Positions 21,393 through 33,119 of a DNA stretch of 64,000 nucleotides are shown here, piece by piece; the stretch's first letter is position 1; each line of letters starts with the position of its first letter. A model generated the notes under the pieces. The model worked only from the letters and a program-made list of their open reading frames with translations, was not told the DNA's origin and did not search any database. The position numbers and the translations under genes are program-made. The DNA lies in contig JAAVTG010000380.1 of NCBI GenBank assembly GCA_011947345.1, forward strand, positions 1 to 64,000. Reading direction: 5' to 3'. This DNA is from Phytophthora quininea. Taxonomy: Eukaryota; Oomycota; Peronosporomycetes; Peronosporales; Peronosporaceae.

Positions 21393-24300
21393 ATGGCGGG
21401 CGGCGGCGTGGGCTTCGGCTTGCTGGCCGACGTGCAGATGCTGGGCTTCTACCAGGCGCAGCACGCGGACGCCGGCAAGCCCTTCCTGGCCTACGTGCTG
21501 CAGGTGGTCACGCCCAGCGCGCACTTCCTCGTGTACCGCAGATACTCTCAGATCGCCAGCCTCGCCGGCAGACTCCACTTCCACCCACCAGTGCCGCTGC
21601 CGCCCAAGTACGCGCTGCAAGTCTTTCCTCTGTCGGAGATCCAGCTGCAGCAGCGCTTCGAAGGCCTGCAGAGCTTCCTGGGCGAGGTCTTCGGCCATCT
21701 CGCAGAGCAGCACGCCGCTGGACTGCAGCACGACGCGTCCTCCTCGGCTGGGCTGGACATGCAGATCTTCTGCGACTTTGTGTCGCACCACCGCAACCGA
21801 CCTCCCAAACCGGTGAAGGGCGAGCTGCCCGAGTGGGCCAAGCCCAGTGCATCCATCCCCATATGGGCGGACGTCGACAGCGTGACAGACAGTGAAGACG
21901 TTGGGCTGCTGGAGAGCGATGAAGAAGAAGCAGTAGAGCAGGAACGACAGCAGACCAGCGATCAAAGTGACAACAAGGCAGACGCGTCTTCGCAGTTCAG
22001 GAACGAAGTGCTGCAGGCTGAAGGAAACCTGAGTGCACTCTGGCACTGCGTCAGGGCCTATATGCAGTCCACAACGGCGTGGTGGGGGCCACAGCAGCCG
22101 TGCTGGACGAGTACAAGCGAGTTACTGACTTGTCGCTCTTTGCAGAGGAAGGGAAGGACAGGAAGGAGACTAGTTACACGCACGCAGCGAAATTGGCGAG
22201 GGCGTTAGCGCAGGTGATGGAGACCATGCAACCAGAGTTTGTCAAGAAGTGCGAGGATGTAGTGCTGAATCCGTTGGAGAAGTTGAGTCGCGACGTCCTG
22301 CCCGAAATCAAGCACACGTACTGGATGCGACACAACAACATGGCTGGAGTAGGCCACGAGGATGCCCCGGATGTGAATGTTCGGCGCCTGCAGAAGGAAC
22401 GGGAGACATTACGTGACACATTGCGTGCAGATGTACAAAGCAGCATGACAGCATTGGTCGCCCTTCAGAATGAGATGCTGGGTGCGATCCACGATGAATT
22501 GGAAGCGTGTGAACAAGTCCGCCGGATACCTCGACACCGCAGCTATTCGCATCCAGCGCTGAATCGCAATATCAGTCGTCGCCGGGGACAGAGTAGACTC
22601 GGCAAAGTACAGCTGCCTTCTTCTCGAGTGAACAACGTTGGGACATTGGAAGCCAATAGTGGAGATGACGATGAACAAGAACCACTGCTATCAATAAAGA
22701 TACGTGATTACAGGAGCTTGGCAGCGGAGGATGGCAACGAAAGCGATGATGAAGAGGAGGAAACCGTAGAAGAAGGAACTGCCGAAGAGATATCTGAAGG
22801 GGGAATGAGTTAGAGGATGACGAGGGGCTCTCCATCAAACTGAAGAGCCCAAGTCGCACATGTGGGTGTGGGGTCGACCGCCCAGCTTGGAGGGCGGTAC
22901 GCCGTTGGTGCTGCGTCCAAAGCAAGTGTCTTTGACCAAAAATCAGTCGATTGTCCAAGTTGCATGCGGTGGAGAACACTTACTGTATCTAACTGCAACG
23001 GGGACGTGTACAGCTACGGTGATAATGAAGACAAGAAAGCTGCTGCTGTCACAGTTGCGACTGATATAAACGTGACAGACAATGATTTGGCTCGAGGCAG
23101 CATCAACACGTCGTTCTTGGCTCCTCGTCTCGTTGAAGAACTTGCGTTGGAGAAGGCACTCCATCGCGCTGCGATCACCATGGTGGCATGTGGTGCTCAG
23201 CATTCGTTGGCCATCACAGATGCAGGAGAACTCTACACTTGGGGCAGTGGGGAGGATGGGCGTTTGGGCCATGGCGACATGCGTGATCGCTCAGTGCCAC
23301 GAAAAGTCATGAGTTTGCTTCGAGAGAACGTAGTCAACGCAAGTTGCGGTGGCGCTCACACTGCAGTGCTTACCGCCAAGCACACCGTCTTCACGTTTGG
23401 GCGAGGCCGCAACGGTCGTCTCGGGCTTGGTGATAATAAATGGCGTGATACCCCGCAGCAGGTTGTCGATTTCCCGCAAGGAACGGGTATTACGAACGTT
23501 GTATGCGGCTGGAACTTCACTGCGGCACTAGATCAAAGGGTAGTATCTTCACGTGGGGCAAACAAAGTGAAGGACAATGCGGATTGGGGTACGTCGATAA
23601 GGACCAAGTGGTTCCGCGGCGCGTCGAGAAACTTTCCGAGGTGACAGGAGGGGCAGCTGTCGTTGACGTTGCTTGTGGATATACTCACACTGTTGTCTTG
23701 ACTGCCAATGGCGAGTTGTATTCGTGGGGACTGGGTGAGTATGGACAACTTGGCAGAGGGTCGTGTATCAGCCACTGCCAGAGCGTGTTGAACTGCCTCC
23801 GGATGCGATTTGCGCCCCTGACTGTCTGGTGCGTGTGTACTGCGGCGCTTTCCACTCTGTTGTGACGACCGAGAAGCGCGTTATGTTTGCGTGGGGACTT
23901 AACTCGTACGGCGCTTGCGGACTTGGCCACACGGCGAACAAGGACACTCCTGAGCGGATTGATTGCTTTTCGACTGATAATGAGCTGGTTGTTGCATGTG
24001 GTCACAAGTACACGATTGCTCTAGAGGTGGATCCTGCATTGTATGGGCAAGTGCCACCTGCAGCAATGCTGCAAAGACATCATCCTATTCACAGTGAAGA
24101 CAGGTCTCGAGACAGAAGAGTGCGACAGCTTTCAGACGGCAGCGAAGTGAGCGAAGACGAACCTTCCTACAGTCCAACAAACAATATTCGCCGCCATCGT
24201 CGCGGTTCTCCTCCGATTCTCGCTATGGACCTCAACAACACTCCGCGCGAGGCAATTCACGAAAAAGAAGAAGAACTACGTCGCGCAAAGAAACTCTGGA

Positions 24301-25371
24301 GAACGCGAATCCTACGCGACTGGGAAGAGAACAAGGACACACCATTGGCGCATTCGTTGTGGCGGCAGGGGATCCCTCCGTCCATTCGGGCGAGTGTGGC
24401 CCATGGCCATCGGAAACAAACTGAAAGTGACGCCAGAGATGTTTCGAATCTATCGCCGACGTGCTGCTGTACAAGAAGGACAGGATCGCAAAGAGAAGGA
24501 CGGGGCTGTGGATGGTGGACGGGAGCACACATTGGCTCTGATCGACACGGACTTGCCGCGTACTTTTCCATCGTTGAAGCTGTTCGATTCTAGCGGTCCT
24601 TACTACGCGTTTTTGCTGGAGGTTTTGGAGACTTATGCTTGCTACAGGCCAGATCTGGGCTATATCCAAGGCATGTCGTATCTGGCAGCCATGTTGTGCC
24701 TACACATGCCGCAGGACCGCTACCTGGCGTTCCAGTGTCTGGCGAATCTGATGGTCAATGAGCACCTCTTTACGTTCTACCTGCTTGATGCAGATCTCGC
24801 GGAGGTCTACTACAGCCTCTTCGATAACTTTCTGCACACGCGACACCCTCGTCTCCATGCTCATTTGCGGGATATCGGGGTCTTTTCGTGTTCGATGTAT
24901 TTGATGAACTGGCTGCAGACGCTGTTTTTGCAGGTGCTGCCGCTCGAGTTGGCGGCTCGGGTGTTTGACAACTTTCTGTTGGATGGAACGGTCTTTCTGT
25001 TCCGGACGGCGATGGCAATTCACGAGCTACTGGCACCAGAGTTGCTGATGGCTGAGATGGACGTGGCGCTGCCTGTGTTGCAGCGGAATGTCATCTATCA
25101 GGACACTTGGAACGCACTAGTCACTGAGCAGTCTCTCTTCGACACGATAGAGACCATCGCCGTCCCCAGCCATATCTATTCGGCACTTGACCGCGTGGTG
25201 AACGACGTCTTCTTTTACGAAAAGCGCGGCGACCCTGAGGCAATCGGTGGCAAGAAAATGATGGCTTACGCAAGTGGAGGACAAAGTGTCGGTATTGGGC
25301 ACGTCAAGCATGAGCGACGACGCATGTATGCCATCAGCGATGCACTGAACGGAGTGCTGGGCGGCTTTTAG
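21393..25371 (+). CDS. PX - RCC1 propeller - TBC Rab-GAP protein (one long gene or two)
   Basis: A PX domain (about 21420-21800, RRYS motif) would bind phosphoinositides. A helical sorting-nexin-like region (HAAKLARALAQVMETMQPEF) and an acidic tract follow. From about 22860 there are RCC1 repeats (DAGELYTWGSGEDGRLGHGD; TFGRGRNGRLGLGD; GELYSWGLGEYGQLGRG; FAWGLNSYGACGLGH). From 24390 a TBC domain has the arginine finger (IDTDLPRTFP) and glutamine finger (YIQGMSYL), so it should be an active Rab GAP. Frame breaks are near 22060, 22800, 22855, 23540, 23760 and 24385, mostly at G-runs. The first reading stops at 22813, but the next frame continues the acidic tract (NELEDDEGLSIKLKSPS) into the propeller, so I favour one gene of about 1,325 residues. 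Two genes 47 bp apart remain possible. Confidence 0.75.
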
Positions 25372-25637
25372 CTTTGAGTCGCCATCGATTGAAGCAACTA
25401 CTTGGTACGTTGGCGAATCTTGAAGGGAGCATGACTGCCGAGACAAACTTGATGCCGTGATGACCGCAAATTGACACTCAATGACCTCTAGCTGATCCCA
25501 TATGGACAACAAGATTTCTCTTCAAGGTGCAGCAGAATCTCATCATGTTACCAATCTCCGTTCGCTCATCTTGACCTCCGCTCGAAGCGCCAGAGTTAAT
25601 CACATTCCATTTCGCCAAGCGACCCACACTGCTAAAG

Positions 25638-27073
25638 ATGAAGACAATCTCCTCTCTCTTGTCTGGCGTGGCAATAACGCTGCTGGCATGCAATGCGCAC
25701 GCGTACAGTGAGAGCTTCGACGTGACGGACCACACAAGCCAACTCAACTTCTACCACCAAGCAGCCACCTCCTTAACGGCGGCAGACGTCGCGCTGGATG
25801 ACAGTTGCGTCGTGGACCAAGTGCACATGGTGAGAATTAATGACTTCGTTGATGCTCGACGATTGATCGATTGAACACTGCTGTATTGCTGCAGATCATG
25901 CGCCACGGAACACGCTACCCTTCCTCGGGAAGCTACAGCGGTCTCAAGAGTTTTGCCGAGACTGTCACCGAGTATCTGAGCTGGGCCAACATGTCCGATT
26001 CGATGGCTGAAGAGCTGCAGTTCCTAAAGACCTGGAACCTCTCGGAGCTGATCCCATACCCAGCCGTTGAGGTGGACAACATTACGGCGCTGGGTCTGCA
26101 GGAGGCCTACGACGTTGGCTCCACCATCCGCAGCAAGTACTCGGACCTGTACAGCTCGGAGGAGACGGTGTGGACCAATGCGAAAGAGCGTGTCGTGCGA
26201 ACTGCCCAGAGCTTCATGAAAGGCTTCCACGGCGAGGACTGGGACTCGGATCTGTTGGTACAAGTGAGCAACACGGACGAGACTCTGGGGGACACGTTGA
26301 CACCCATCGACACGTGCCCGAACTTTGACGGCGACGAGAGCTCTGGCCAGACTGCATTCGAGGAAGCTACTGGCTGGCAGGATGCTTTGGCCGAGCGTCT
26401 CGAGTCTCTCTGGCCTGGCTTTGGCTTCTCCTCTGGGGTGGCATTGACTGTCATGGATCTCTGCATGTACCAGCGCAACTTCCTGGGCAAAGACCACCTC
26501 GAGTTCTGTCAGATCTTCACAGATGACGAGTGGGAGCACTATGCTTACCACAAGGACATGGGCTACTACTACGGCTCGGGATATGGCGTCGCTCTGGCGC
26601 CGACGGTGGGCTTCCCGTACGCGGAGGCGGTGACCAAACTGCTGAACGAGACGGAGACTACTTACTGCCAAAAGATTTTTGTGGCTTTCAGTCAAGACAC
26701 GCAGCTCAATGCCATGTACTCGGGCTTCGGTCTCAACTACGACGCGACCTACCCGACGAACGCTATTAACGCCACTCGCAACTTCCGCTCGTCTCGAGTG
26801 GTGACGATGGGGGCACGCTTGGTCACGGAGCGTATCACTTGTGGCGCAGACAGCTATGTCCGCTTCAACATTAACGAGCAGGTGGTGCCTCTGGCAGCGT
26901 GCCAAAGCGGCCCTGGGCTCACCTGTCCGATGAACGACTTCATCAAGTACATGGAGAAGCGCAAGACCCAAGTCGGCGACTTTGTGACGGAGTGCGCTTC
27001 CACTGGCGGCTCGTCCGAGCTCACCATCTTTGAGAACCCTGTCAAGAATCAGTGCACTGTCTCGGCTTGCTAA
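25638..27073 (+). CDS. Secreted histidine phosphatase, phytase/MINPP-like
   Basis: Exons 25638-25829 and 25895-27073, intron GTGAGA...CAG (65 bp), 456 residues. MKTISSLLSGVAITLLACNAHA is a signal peptide, so it is secreted or in the vacuolar pathway. The RHG motif IMRHGTRYPS lies just after the splice and supplies the nucleophile histidine. Family members hydrolyse phosphate from inositol phosphates and other monoesters. Several N-x-S/T sites and paired cysteines suit an extracellular enzyme. The second catalytic motif reads FVAFSQDTQLNAMY: Gln stands where the family normally has His of the HD/HAE motif, although the Asp is kept. Convergent with the next gene. Confidence 0.88.
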
Positions 27074-27199
27074 GCAACGAGGGTTGAAGAGGTGTCACGC
27101 TATGGATATGATCATGAAATTACGGTCTGGAACTAGGAAGATGCTTTGTCGAGACTACGAGTTAACCTGCTGAAAACTGTTTGCTTTGTCAGCCGCGGT

Positions 27200-29170
27200 C
27201 TAGTTCATCATGCAGCCTCCGCTATCCTCTTGGATGCTGGACGGTCCCGTCGCGTTCACCGGGAGCAGAACAAAGCTGTCGTAGTCCCCACCAAAATGGA
27301 TAATGTGCGTGCCGTTGTTGGGGGTCGTGGGTGTAGCCACACGCTGAGCGTTGACGTACGACGGACTCGTGGACCCTCCTAGCTCCAGCAGCGTGATGTT
27401 CGTGCCAGAAAGGAAGGTGCCGCCGTCCGCGGGGACCGGCACAGTTGCTTCTCCAAAGCCCATGTCCTCTTCCGAAGACGAGGACGTTGCTGGGGTGATC
27501 TTGAGCTGTAGAAACTCACCCGCCTGGAACTTCATCGCCGTGGGCCACAAACCAATCTCCACGGGCACAACCTCGCCCGCGGAGAGCAACTCGACTCGAT
27601 CGAAGGTGTGGTAAGGCTCAAAGTCCGTCGATCTCTGCAAGTCCAGGTACCGCAGCGATACGCGTTGGATATTCGAGGCAGACAACGTGGACGTTGATTC
27701 GCCTGATGCAGTGTTTTCGTATGCGGTGCCGTTTGAATTCACCTTTGGACAGACACGCTCAGGTCCATGTCGTTCGAGCCGATGGCTTCGACCCACAGCC
27801 GCACTTTGATGTAGCCGACCACCACCATATCTTCCGGGACTGTGTACACCAGTGTGACCCCGTCCGTCCCAGTCGAGTAGGTGAGGTTCATTGCACTGGA
27901 GACCTGCTGGCTGCCCAACGTATTGCCATCCTGCAGGTACAAAGTTTTCGCGTGTTGGTTTGGGAGTGGCCAGTCGGGAGCTTCCACATTCAGCTCATCG
28001 TCGCCGCCAGGGTTGAGCACTGCAAGCCTCACGCGCGGCGTGGATGTCTCCCACCCGTTCTCGATGCCCTTGAGGTAACGGTCGAAGAATTGGTGAAGGT
28101 CTTCGGCGTGCTCCGCAGCGTAGTAGTCTGGCCATTCCGAACTGTTGTGGACACGCAGCCACTTGTCTGTCGAGCGGATGCTGCGGAAGCCGTCGAACGT
28201 ACCACTGGTGTGGATCATGTTCGTGTAGCTTGCGACCACATACGCGGGCGCGGTAATCTTCTCAAGCTGGGCGATCTTGTCTTGCCAATACGGCGAAATG
28301 AGCTTCTCGGTAGTTACCATGCGAGGCGTGTCCTCGGCGAAATTATCGCCCGGTAGCGTCATCTGGATGGCCTCGATAAAACCCACGTCGGGCATTCCGC
28401 CTCGTGTTGTCACGTGGCGATAGAGGTCGGTGAAACCTTCCCACGGCGCGATCGCAGCGAGGTGCTCGGCGGCAATGAACCACTGCGAGACCGCGAGCCA
28501 CGAGTTTCCGAGAAGCCCACTTTGCCGGAGCTCCTAGGCTGCTCCGCAGCCCATTCAACGAAATCGTAGCCGTCCTCAGCTAACTGTCGGCCCCAATACG
28601 TAATGTTGCCCTCCGACACGTCGGCACCGCGCGGGTCGGGGTTCAGGACGACGTAGCCTTGATTGACCCAGTACGCCGGATCGAGGCCTTCGAACTTTTG
28701 CAGCTCCGAGACGGAGGAGACTTGACGCCCGCGCGACCGACGTCGTCGAGCCACTGCGAGCCCACTTCCTTGCCGTACGGGCTGTACGCGACGATGGCAG
28801 GGAATGTTGCGCTGCTATTCTCGCTGTTCGGACGAAACACGTCCGTGTAGATGGTGGTCCCATCCCGCAGCGTGACGGCGACATCGCGCTCAAACACGAT
28901 ATCGCACGGCAGCTCGAGAGCGCCTTCGCGACGAACGGTGCCGGCCTTCAGCAGGTGAGTCGACTGATTGAAGCCTGGGTAACGCGCACGCGGCGCGGAC
29001 GTCTCAACAGCACGCCGATAGTACACGGGATACGAGTCATTGCCGTAGATGCGCTGAGCGTTTACGGAGATGATAACCTCGTCGTCGGTTGCTGCGAGCG
29101 AGAATGACGAGTGCAAGCTTGCGACGGTCAGCGACACAACGAGTAGAGTTGAACACGGCCGGAGATGCAT
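27200..29170 (-). CDS. Secreted CocE/X-Pro dipeptidyl-peptidase (S15)-like hydrolase
   Basis: About 657 residues. The N-terminus (MHLRPCSTLLVVSLTVASLH) is a signal peptide. An alpha/beta hydrolase core begins DVAVTLRDGTTIYTDVFRP and has PAIVAYSPYGKE, VVLNPDPRGADVSEG, the nucleophile elbow GNSWLAVSQWF, SYTNMIH and LRVHNSSEWPDYY (candidate His). The C-terminal jelly-roll (LRYLDLQRSTDFEPY) is typical of CocE/NonD enzymes, which cleave esters, amides or X-Pro peptides. Frame breaks are near 28735, 28510 (inside the nucleophile elbow, at a G-run) and 27745 (at an A-run). The exact substrate cannot be told from sequence. Confidence 0.85.
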
Positions 29171-30707
29171 GGCGAGAAGGTAGTGGAGAATGCAGTCGAG
29201 CTTGGGAGGAAAAGCGAAACTGAGCGATTGGAGAAGCTATGGCGCTTAACGGAGACAGGCAGTGAGGATGCTGGTTGAGCACGCGAAGTATTGCACGCCA
29301 TCTGGGAATGGCGTTGGTCCAAGACAAACGCCTTCGCTGGCAAAACATTCGGCATAGTGCCTGTGTCAGGATGACCACCCTCATTTTAAGCCCTCGCGTC
29401 ACAAGTGCGAAGTGGTTGATCATTCATCGGTGATACATCCTGAACTAAACCCCGTTTTTGTTGCAGTACTTCGTGTAGAAATCCAGCAAGTGTGCAACAT
29501 TGAAGCTTAACTGACTGCCCTGCAAGGGTTCCATCTGGCTGACTCATTCACCAACACGCGCCCTTGCTAGCACGGGGCTTGTGACTGCCCGCTTGCCACG
29601 ACGACGTTGTTGGCTATGACAACCTCACTTGCACGCATTTCTCCTCTTGTGACGTTACCGGCGTATTTTCCTCGTGTTCCGCATTGAACGCATTGCCACT
29701 GGTTGCAAGCTGGATGCAGTGTTAGTATGAGCCTCATAATATGAGGTTTCCAACCGAATTGGTTTCGAACGACTCTCTTGAACGACTCAACGGAGACCGC
29801 CAGGTCTGGAGGACATAATGACCTGGCAGTTTTCCAGGTTGGATTTCATATTCCAGGACTGCTTCAGTTATCCCACCAAGGGCGTTCTACTGCGGTATCC
29901 GTAGCAGTCCACACGACTACGAACGCCTGACTTGAGCCTGTTGGGATCTCTAGTACAGCTGATGGTCATCAAGAACCCTGTGACGATGGAAGCTGATGCT
30001 GCCTGCGTGGACTCATGGGGCTATCATTTGCTACACCATGGGAACATCAACCGACGACGATAGACTGCGTGCTTTGCCCAATGCATCCAGTACTGTTGCA
30101 TCCGTCGAGTCCTCGAGACTGGGGCTACTAGTTCCTGGACATCGCCCGCCACTGCATAGGTAGAATCGATGCCACGCGATCTCGGGAGCTGTACACCACG
30201 ATCTTCTACTCAGTTGGGGGCAACATTCTAGTGGTGCTGAAGACGTCGAGCGAGCGTACATTCGAGTGGAGGGCAACCCGTTTCGCAGCGAGCAAGCGAA
30301 ATGCTCTCCATGCACAAAGTTCCGCTCGAAAATACTCGCTACGTCGTCGACCAGCCGGTATTTTGCGTCTCGCATGGCACGTTGATCAATGATCGACGAC
30401 CATCCTCAACCGTTGAAGTCAAAAACAATAGACGAGGCGTGGGCACTAACATTGCCCGCGAAACGGCGCACGTGCAGCATTGCGTTGCTCTGCGCGACTT
30501 CCAATCGCGGCCTGTGACGAGCTTATCTTTGGTTTGGTGCAGTTCCATTGATGGATCGCCTCGCCGTCAGCAGCAAAGACTTGGGGCAGCCAACGGACGA
30601 TGGCACCGGGCCCCAGCTACTGGTGCAGTCCCCAAGGCCATTACCAAACTCGAGACTTCGAGCTGATCTCCACACACACGCACGCACAAGTACTTCATAC
30701 CATCAAG
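29171..30707. other. 1.5-kb interval between the hydrolase and the SWEET array
   Basis: Holds the hydrolase promoter and the SW2 promoter. Frames such as 30301-30666 (plus) and 30031-30375 (minus) overlap each other and match nothing I know. A short hairpin (cctcat-aat-atgagg) is at 29732-29746. I see no intact gene. Confidence 0.4.
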
Positions 30708-31547
30708 ATGAGTGTCGGCATCACGATCCTCCAAGTCGTGGCGTCGACGTTCACGCTGGTCATGATCTTGGGCTCCGCGCCGGCGGTGTACCACATCCAC
30801 AAGCAACACACCACCGGAGAGGTAGCACTGTTTCCCCTCGCTGGGCTCTGGCTGAGCTGCCATCTCGTGTAAGTAGAGACTGTCTGCATTGCTGCAGTTC
30901 GACACAATACTAACAAGGCTGTTCTGCGGCAGTATGATGTACGGCTGGGCCACAGGTGCTTTCTTCCCTCTCTTCGCCACCTACAGCTTCGGTTGGGTCA
31001 TGTCGATCATCTACGTGAGCGTCTTCTATCGCTGGACCCCTGCGCGGCCGTACGCGCTCAAAACCATCTGCGCGACGCTCTTCCTCATTGCTCTGCTTAC
31101 AATCTACACGACACTGGGCATGACCGGAGTCACAGGCCAGAGCGTCGGCCAAGTCGGAGACGTCGTGGGCTACATGATGACGGTCGGCTGCTTGCTGCCC
31201 TACGCCGGTCCGCTGGAGACCATCAAGACGGTGGTGAAGACGCGGTCAGGTGCCTCCATCCCTTTCGGGATGTGTCTCGCGGGAGGCATCTCCAACGCGC
31301 TCTGGGTGCTCGAGGGCTACCTGGTGAACGACATGTTCATGATGTACCTGAGCATCGCGTGCTCCGCCATGGGCTTCCTGCAAGTGACGCTGTATCTCCT
31401 TTACCGTCCTGGTCGCTACGCACCACACTTCGCAGTGGACATCGGAGCCCCCAGGGCTACGTCCTCCCCGTGACAACACCCAAGAGCGAGACGTCAGCAG
31501 ACACGTTGCCGTCGCCGACGTTTATTGCAATCTGCTCGCCAAAGTGA
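30708..31547 (+). CDS. SWEET sugar transporter SW2 (group A)
   Basis: Exons 30708-30868 and from 30933, intron GTAAGT...GCAG (64 bp). It starts MSVGITILQVVASTFTLVM. Landmarks are the post-TM1 SAPAVYHIHKQHTTGEVALF, MMYGWATGAFFPLFATY after the splice, GPLETIKTVVKTRSGASIPF in TM5/TM6, and LQVTLYLLYRPGR at the end of TM7. The first frame stops at 31473, but a one-base loss near 31450 (a C-run) hides the conserved tail, which ends ADTLPSPTFIAICSPK with TGA at 31545-31547. First gene of the array; closest to SW3. Confidence 0.9.
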
Positions 31548-31689
31548 ACGGCCACAAAGCCCCCATAGCCCCCATAGACGTTTGGACCAAATACATTTCA
31601 ACTTGTGAACTACAGCAACTGCTTGCGTCTCCGACGAGGAGAAGCAAGGCGTTCAAGATGGCTTTCTCGAACAGAGGCTCATATTATCC

Positions 31690-31843
31690 AGAATATTGTC
31701 TTAGTTAATACTATAATACAACTACAATACAATGTCATATTAATACTAATACTGGCGGATGTTGATGCTACTTTTATTATTAATACCAGGTTCAGGAAAT
31801 GTATTGCATCTGATACTTTTGATAATACTTTCGCAGTTGCTTG
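31690..31843. repeat. AT-rich island, left of the LDH relic
   Basis: Dominated by taatact-type units (ttaatactaatactggcgga near 31737), in sharp contrast with the GC-rich DNA around it. A related island is at 32521-32652. Confidence 0.6.
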
Positions 31844-31901
31844 AAGAACCCTTTGTGGAGGTAGGTTGCGTCGGTTCTTGATCTTATCCTATGAACGAGC
31901 T

Positions 31902-32440
31902 TCAAGAGCAAGCGTGATCGGATGCACTAATGGCGCTCCGCAACACCTGGTGAGTCACATCGACCGTGGCTTCATGAGCAGACACTCCGGACAGAACAGG
32001 TGAGGCCTCCAACAACTCGAGCATAAAAGTTGAAGCAACTTGTCGAACACTGGCAACTTTGGCGAGCGAATGAAGCGCCGATCTTGCCCGTGGCCACCAC
32101 CCCAATAGTGCGACCATGCACGTCAAACCAAGCAGTCCCGCCAGACGGAAGTTCTGCTCGCGCGTGCGGTTGTACGAGTGGTGGATCTTGCGGTTCACCG
32201 TCATCATGAGCGTCGCGGCGTGCTCGGCCACGGCGTACGGCGAGTAGGCCGGCACGCGCGTCACGGCCATGCCCAGCTCCTTGGCCACCTTGAGGTGAGG
32301 TAGATCATGTCGAAGCCTGCGCAGCGGGAACATGGGCTTAGTGCCGTTGGCGGCCAGCACGCGCAGAGCGGCCTTGTCGGCCACGTCGTTGACGAAGATG
32401 CAGACGGCCCGCAGCCGGCGGCCATCTTGGTCGAGTCCTT
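31902..32440 (-). pseudogene. D-lactate/2-hydroxyacid dehydrogenase relic
   Basis: Reads CIFVNDVADKAALRVLAANG, KVAKELGMAVTRVPAYSPYA, VAEHAATLMMTVNRKIH and YNRTREQNF. These are highly characteristic of D-lactate dehydrogenases. A frame change lies between FPLR and KVAKELG. The family N-terminus, the GxGxxG NAD-binding motif, and the catalytic Arg, Glu and His downstream are all missing or unreadable: after NFRLAGLLGL the sequence becomes unrelated. It lies between the two AT-rich islands and between SW2 and SW3, so it may have come in with a mobile element. Confidence 0.75.
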
Positions 32441-32520
32441 GCGCTCTCCACCAAGATCACAACCATTTTTAGCGCGACCTGTTGGCGGAGGTTCTTCGGA
32501 TCTGCCGAAAGGCTAAAGTA

Positions 32521-32652
32521 TCACAGACGTATTAATACAAATTGTAGTAGTACTAATACTCGCCTTATGCCACTGCTCAAAGTATTGTATTCTATTAATA
32601 CCGACATAGCTAAAGTATCAGTAATACTGATACTCAAGATTTGGCGGATATT
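32521..32652. repeat. AT-rich island, right of the LDH relic
   Basis: Contains repeated attaatac and aatactgatact units and ends in ggcggatatta, resembling the 31690-31843 island (aatactggcggatgtt). Possibly the two ends of one degenerate element. Confidence 0.55.
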
Positions 32653-33119
32653 ATATGAACCTCTGTCTCGAACCGAAGACGGTGATGGGCAGTGGCAAGG
32701 CACCGGCACCAACTTCAGTTTTGGACCCCGCTCTGTCTTATGTGTCAAATTGTAGAGGTCTCTGCGCCAGTCGAGTCGCTGCAACTCGCTGGCGGAGTAT
32801 CTTGGCGGACAAAAGACGCGGCAAGACGGCGCTACACACAGGGCGATCGGTGCGCATGAAACGACGTCCTAACACGTGATACGACGAGGGCTGCAAGTCG
32901 GAGCCACTTCTTGCAATCGCAGAGCCCCGTTGCCACCAGATTTCGCCGTCGACTAAACGTCGATTTGACCGCGAGACACGGCCTTGGAGCTGGTGTCAGG
33001 GATGGAGCTCCGAGACGTTGGCTGAACAGCAAGAGCGGTCTCCTCCTCGCGCGACTCTCATTTCTGAATTGGACTCGTCCGTCCGACGTTGAAGACGCTC
33101 CACAACTTCTCCAAGCAAG
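32653..33119. other. Upstream region of SW3
   Basis: No gene recognised. Presumed SW3 promoter and 5' UTR. Confidence 0.4.

Noticed and set aside
26024..26971. 315-codon open frame antisense to the phosphatase
   Set aside because: It is a shadow of a GC-rich coding sequence. The sense strand carries RHG motif, signal peptide and splice sites.
29732..29746. Short palindrome cctcat-aat-atgagg
   Set aside because: Arms of six bases are expected by chance in 64 kb.
30301..30666. 121-codon frame upstream of SW2
   Set aside because: It overlaps other frames in both directions and resembles no family; more likely promoter DNA.
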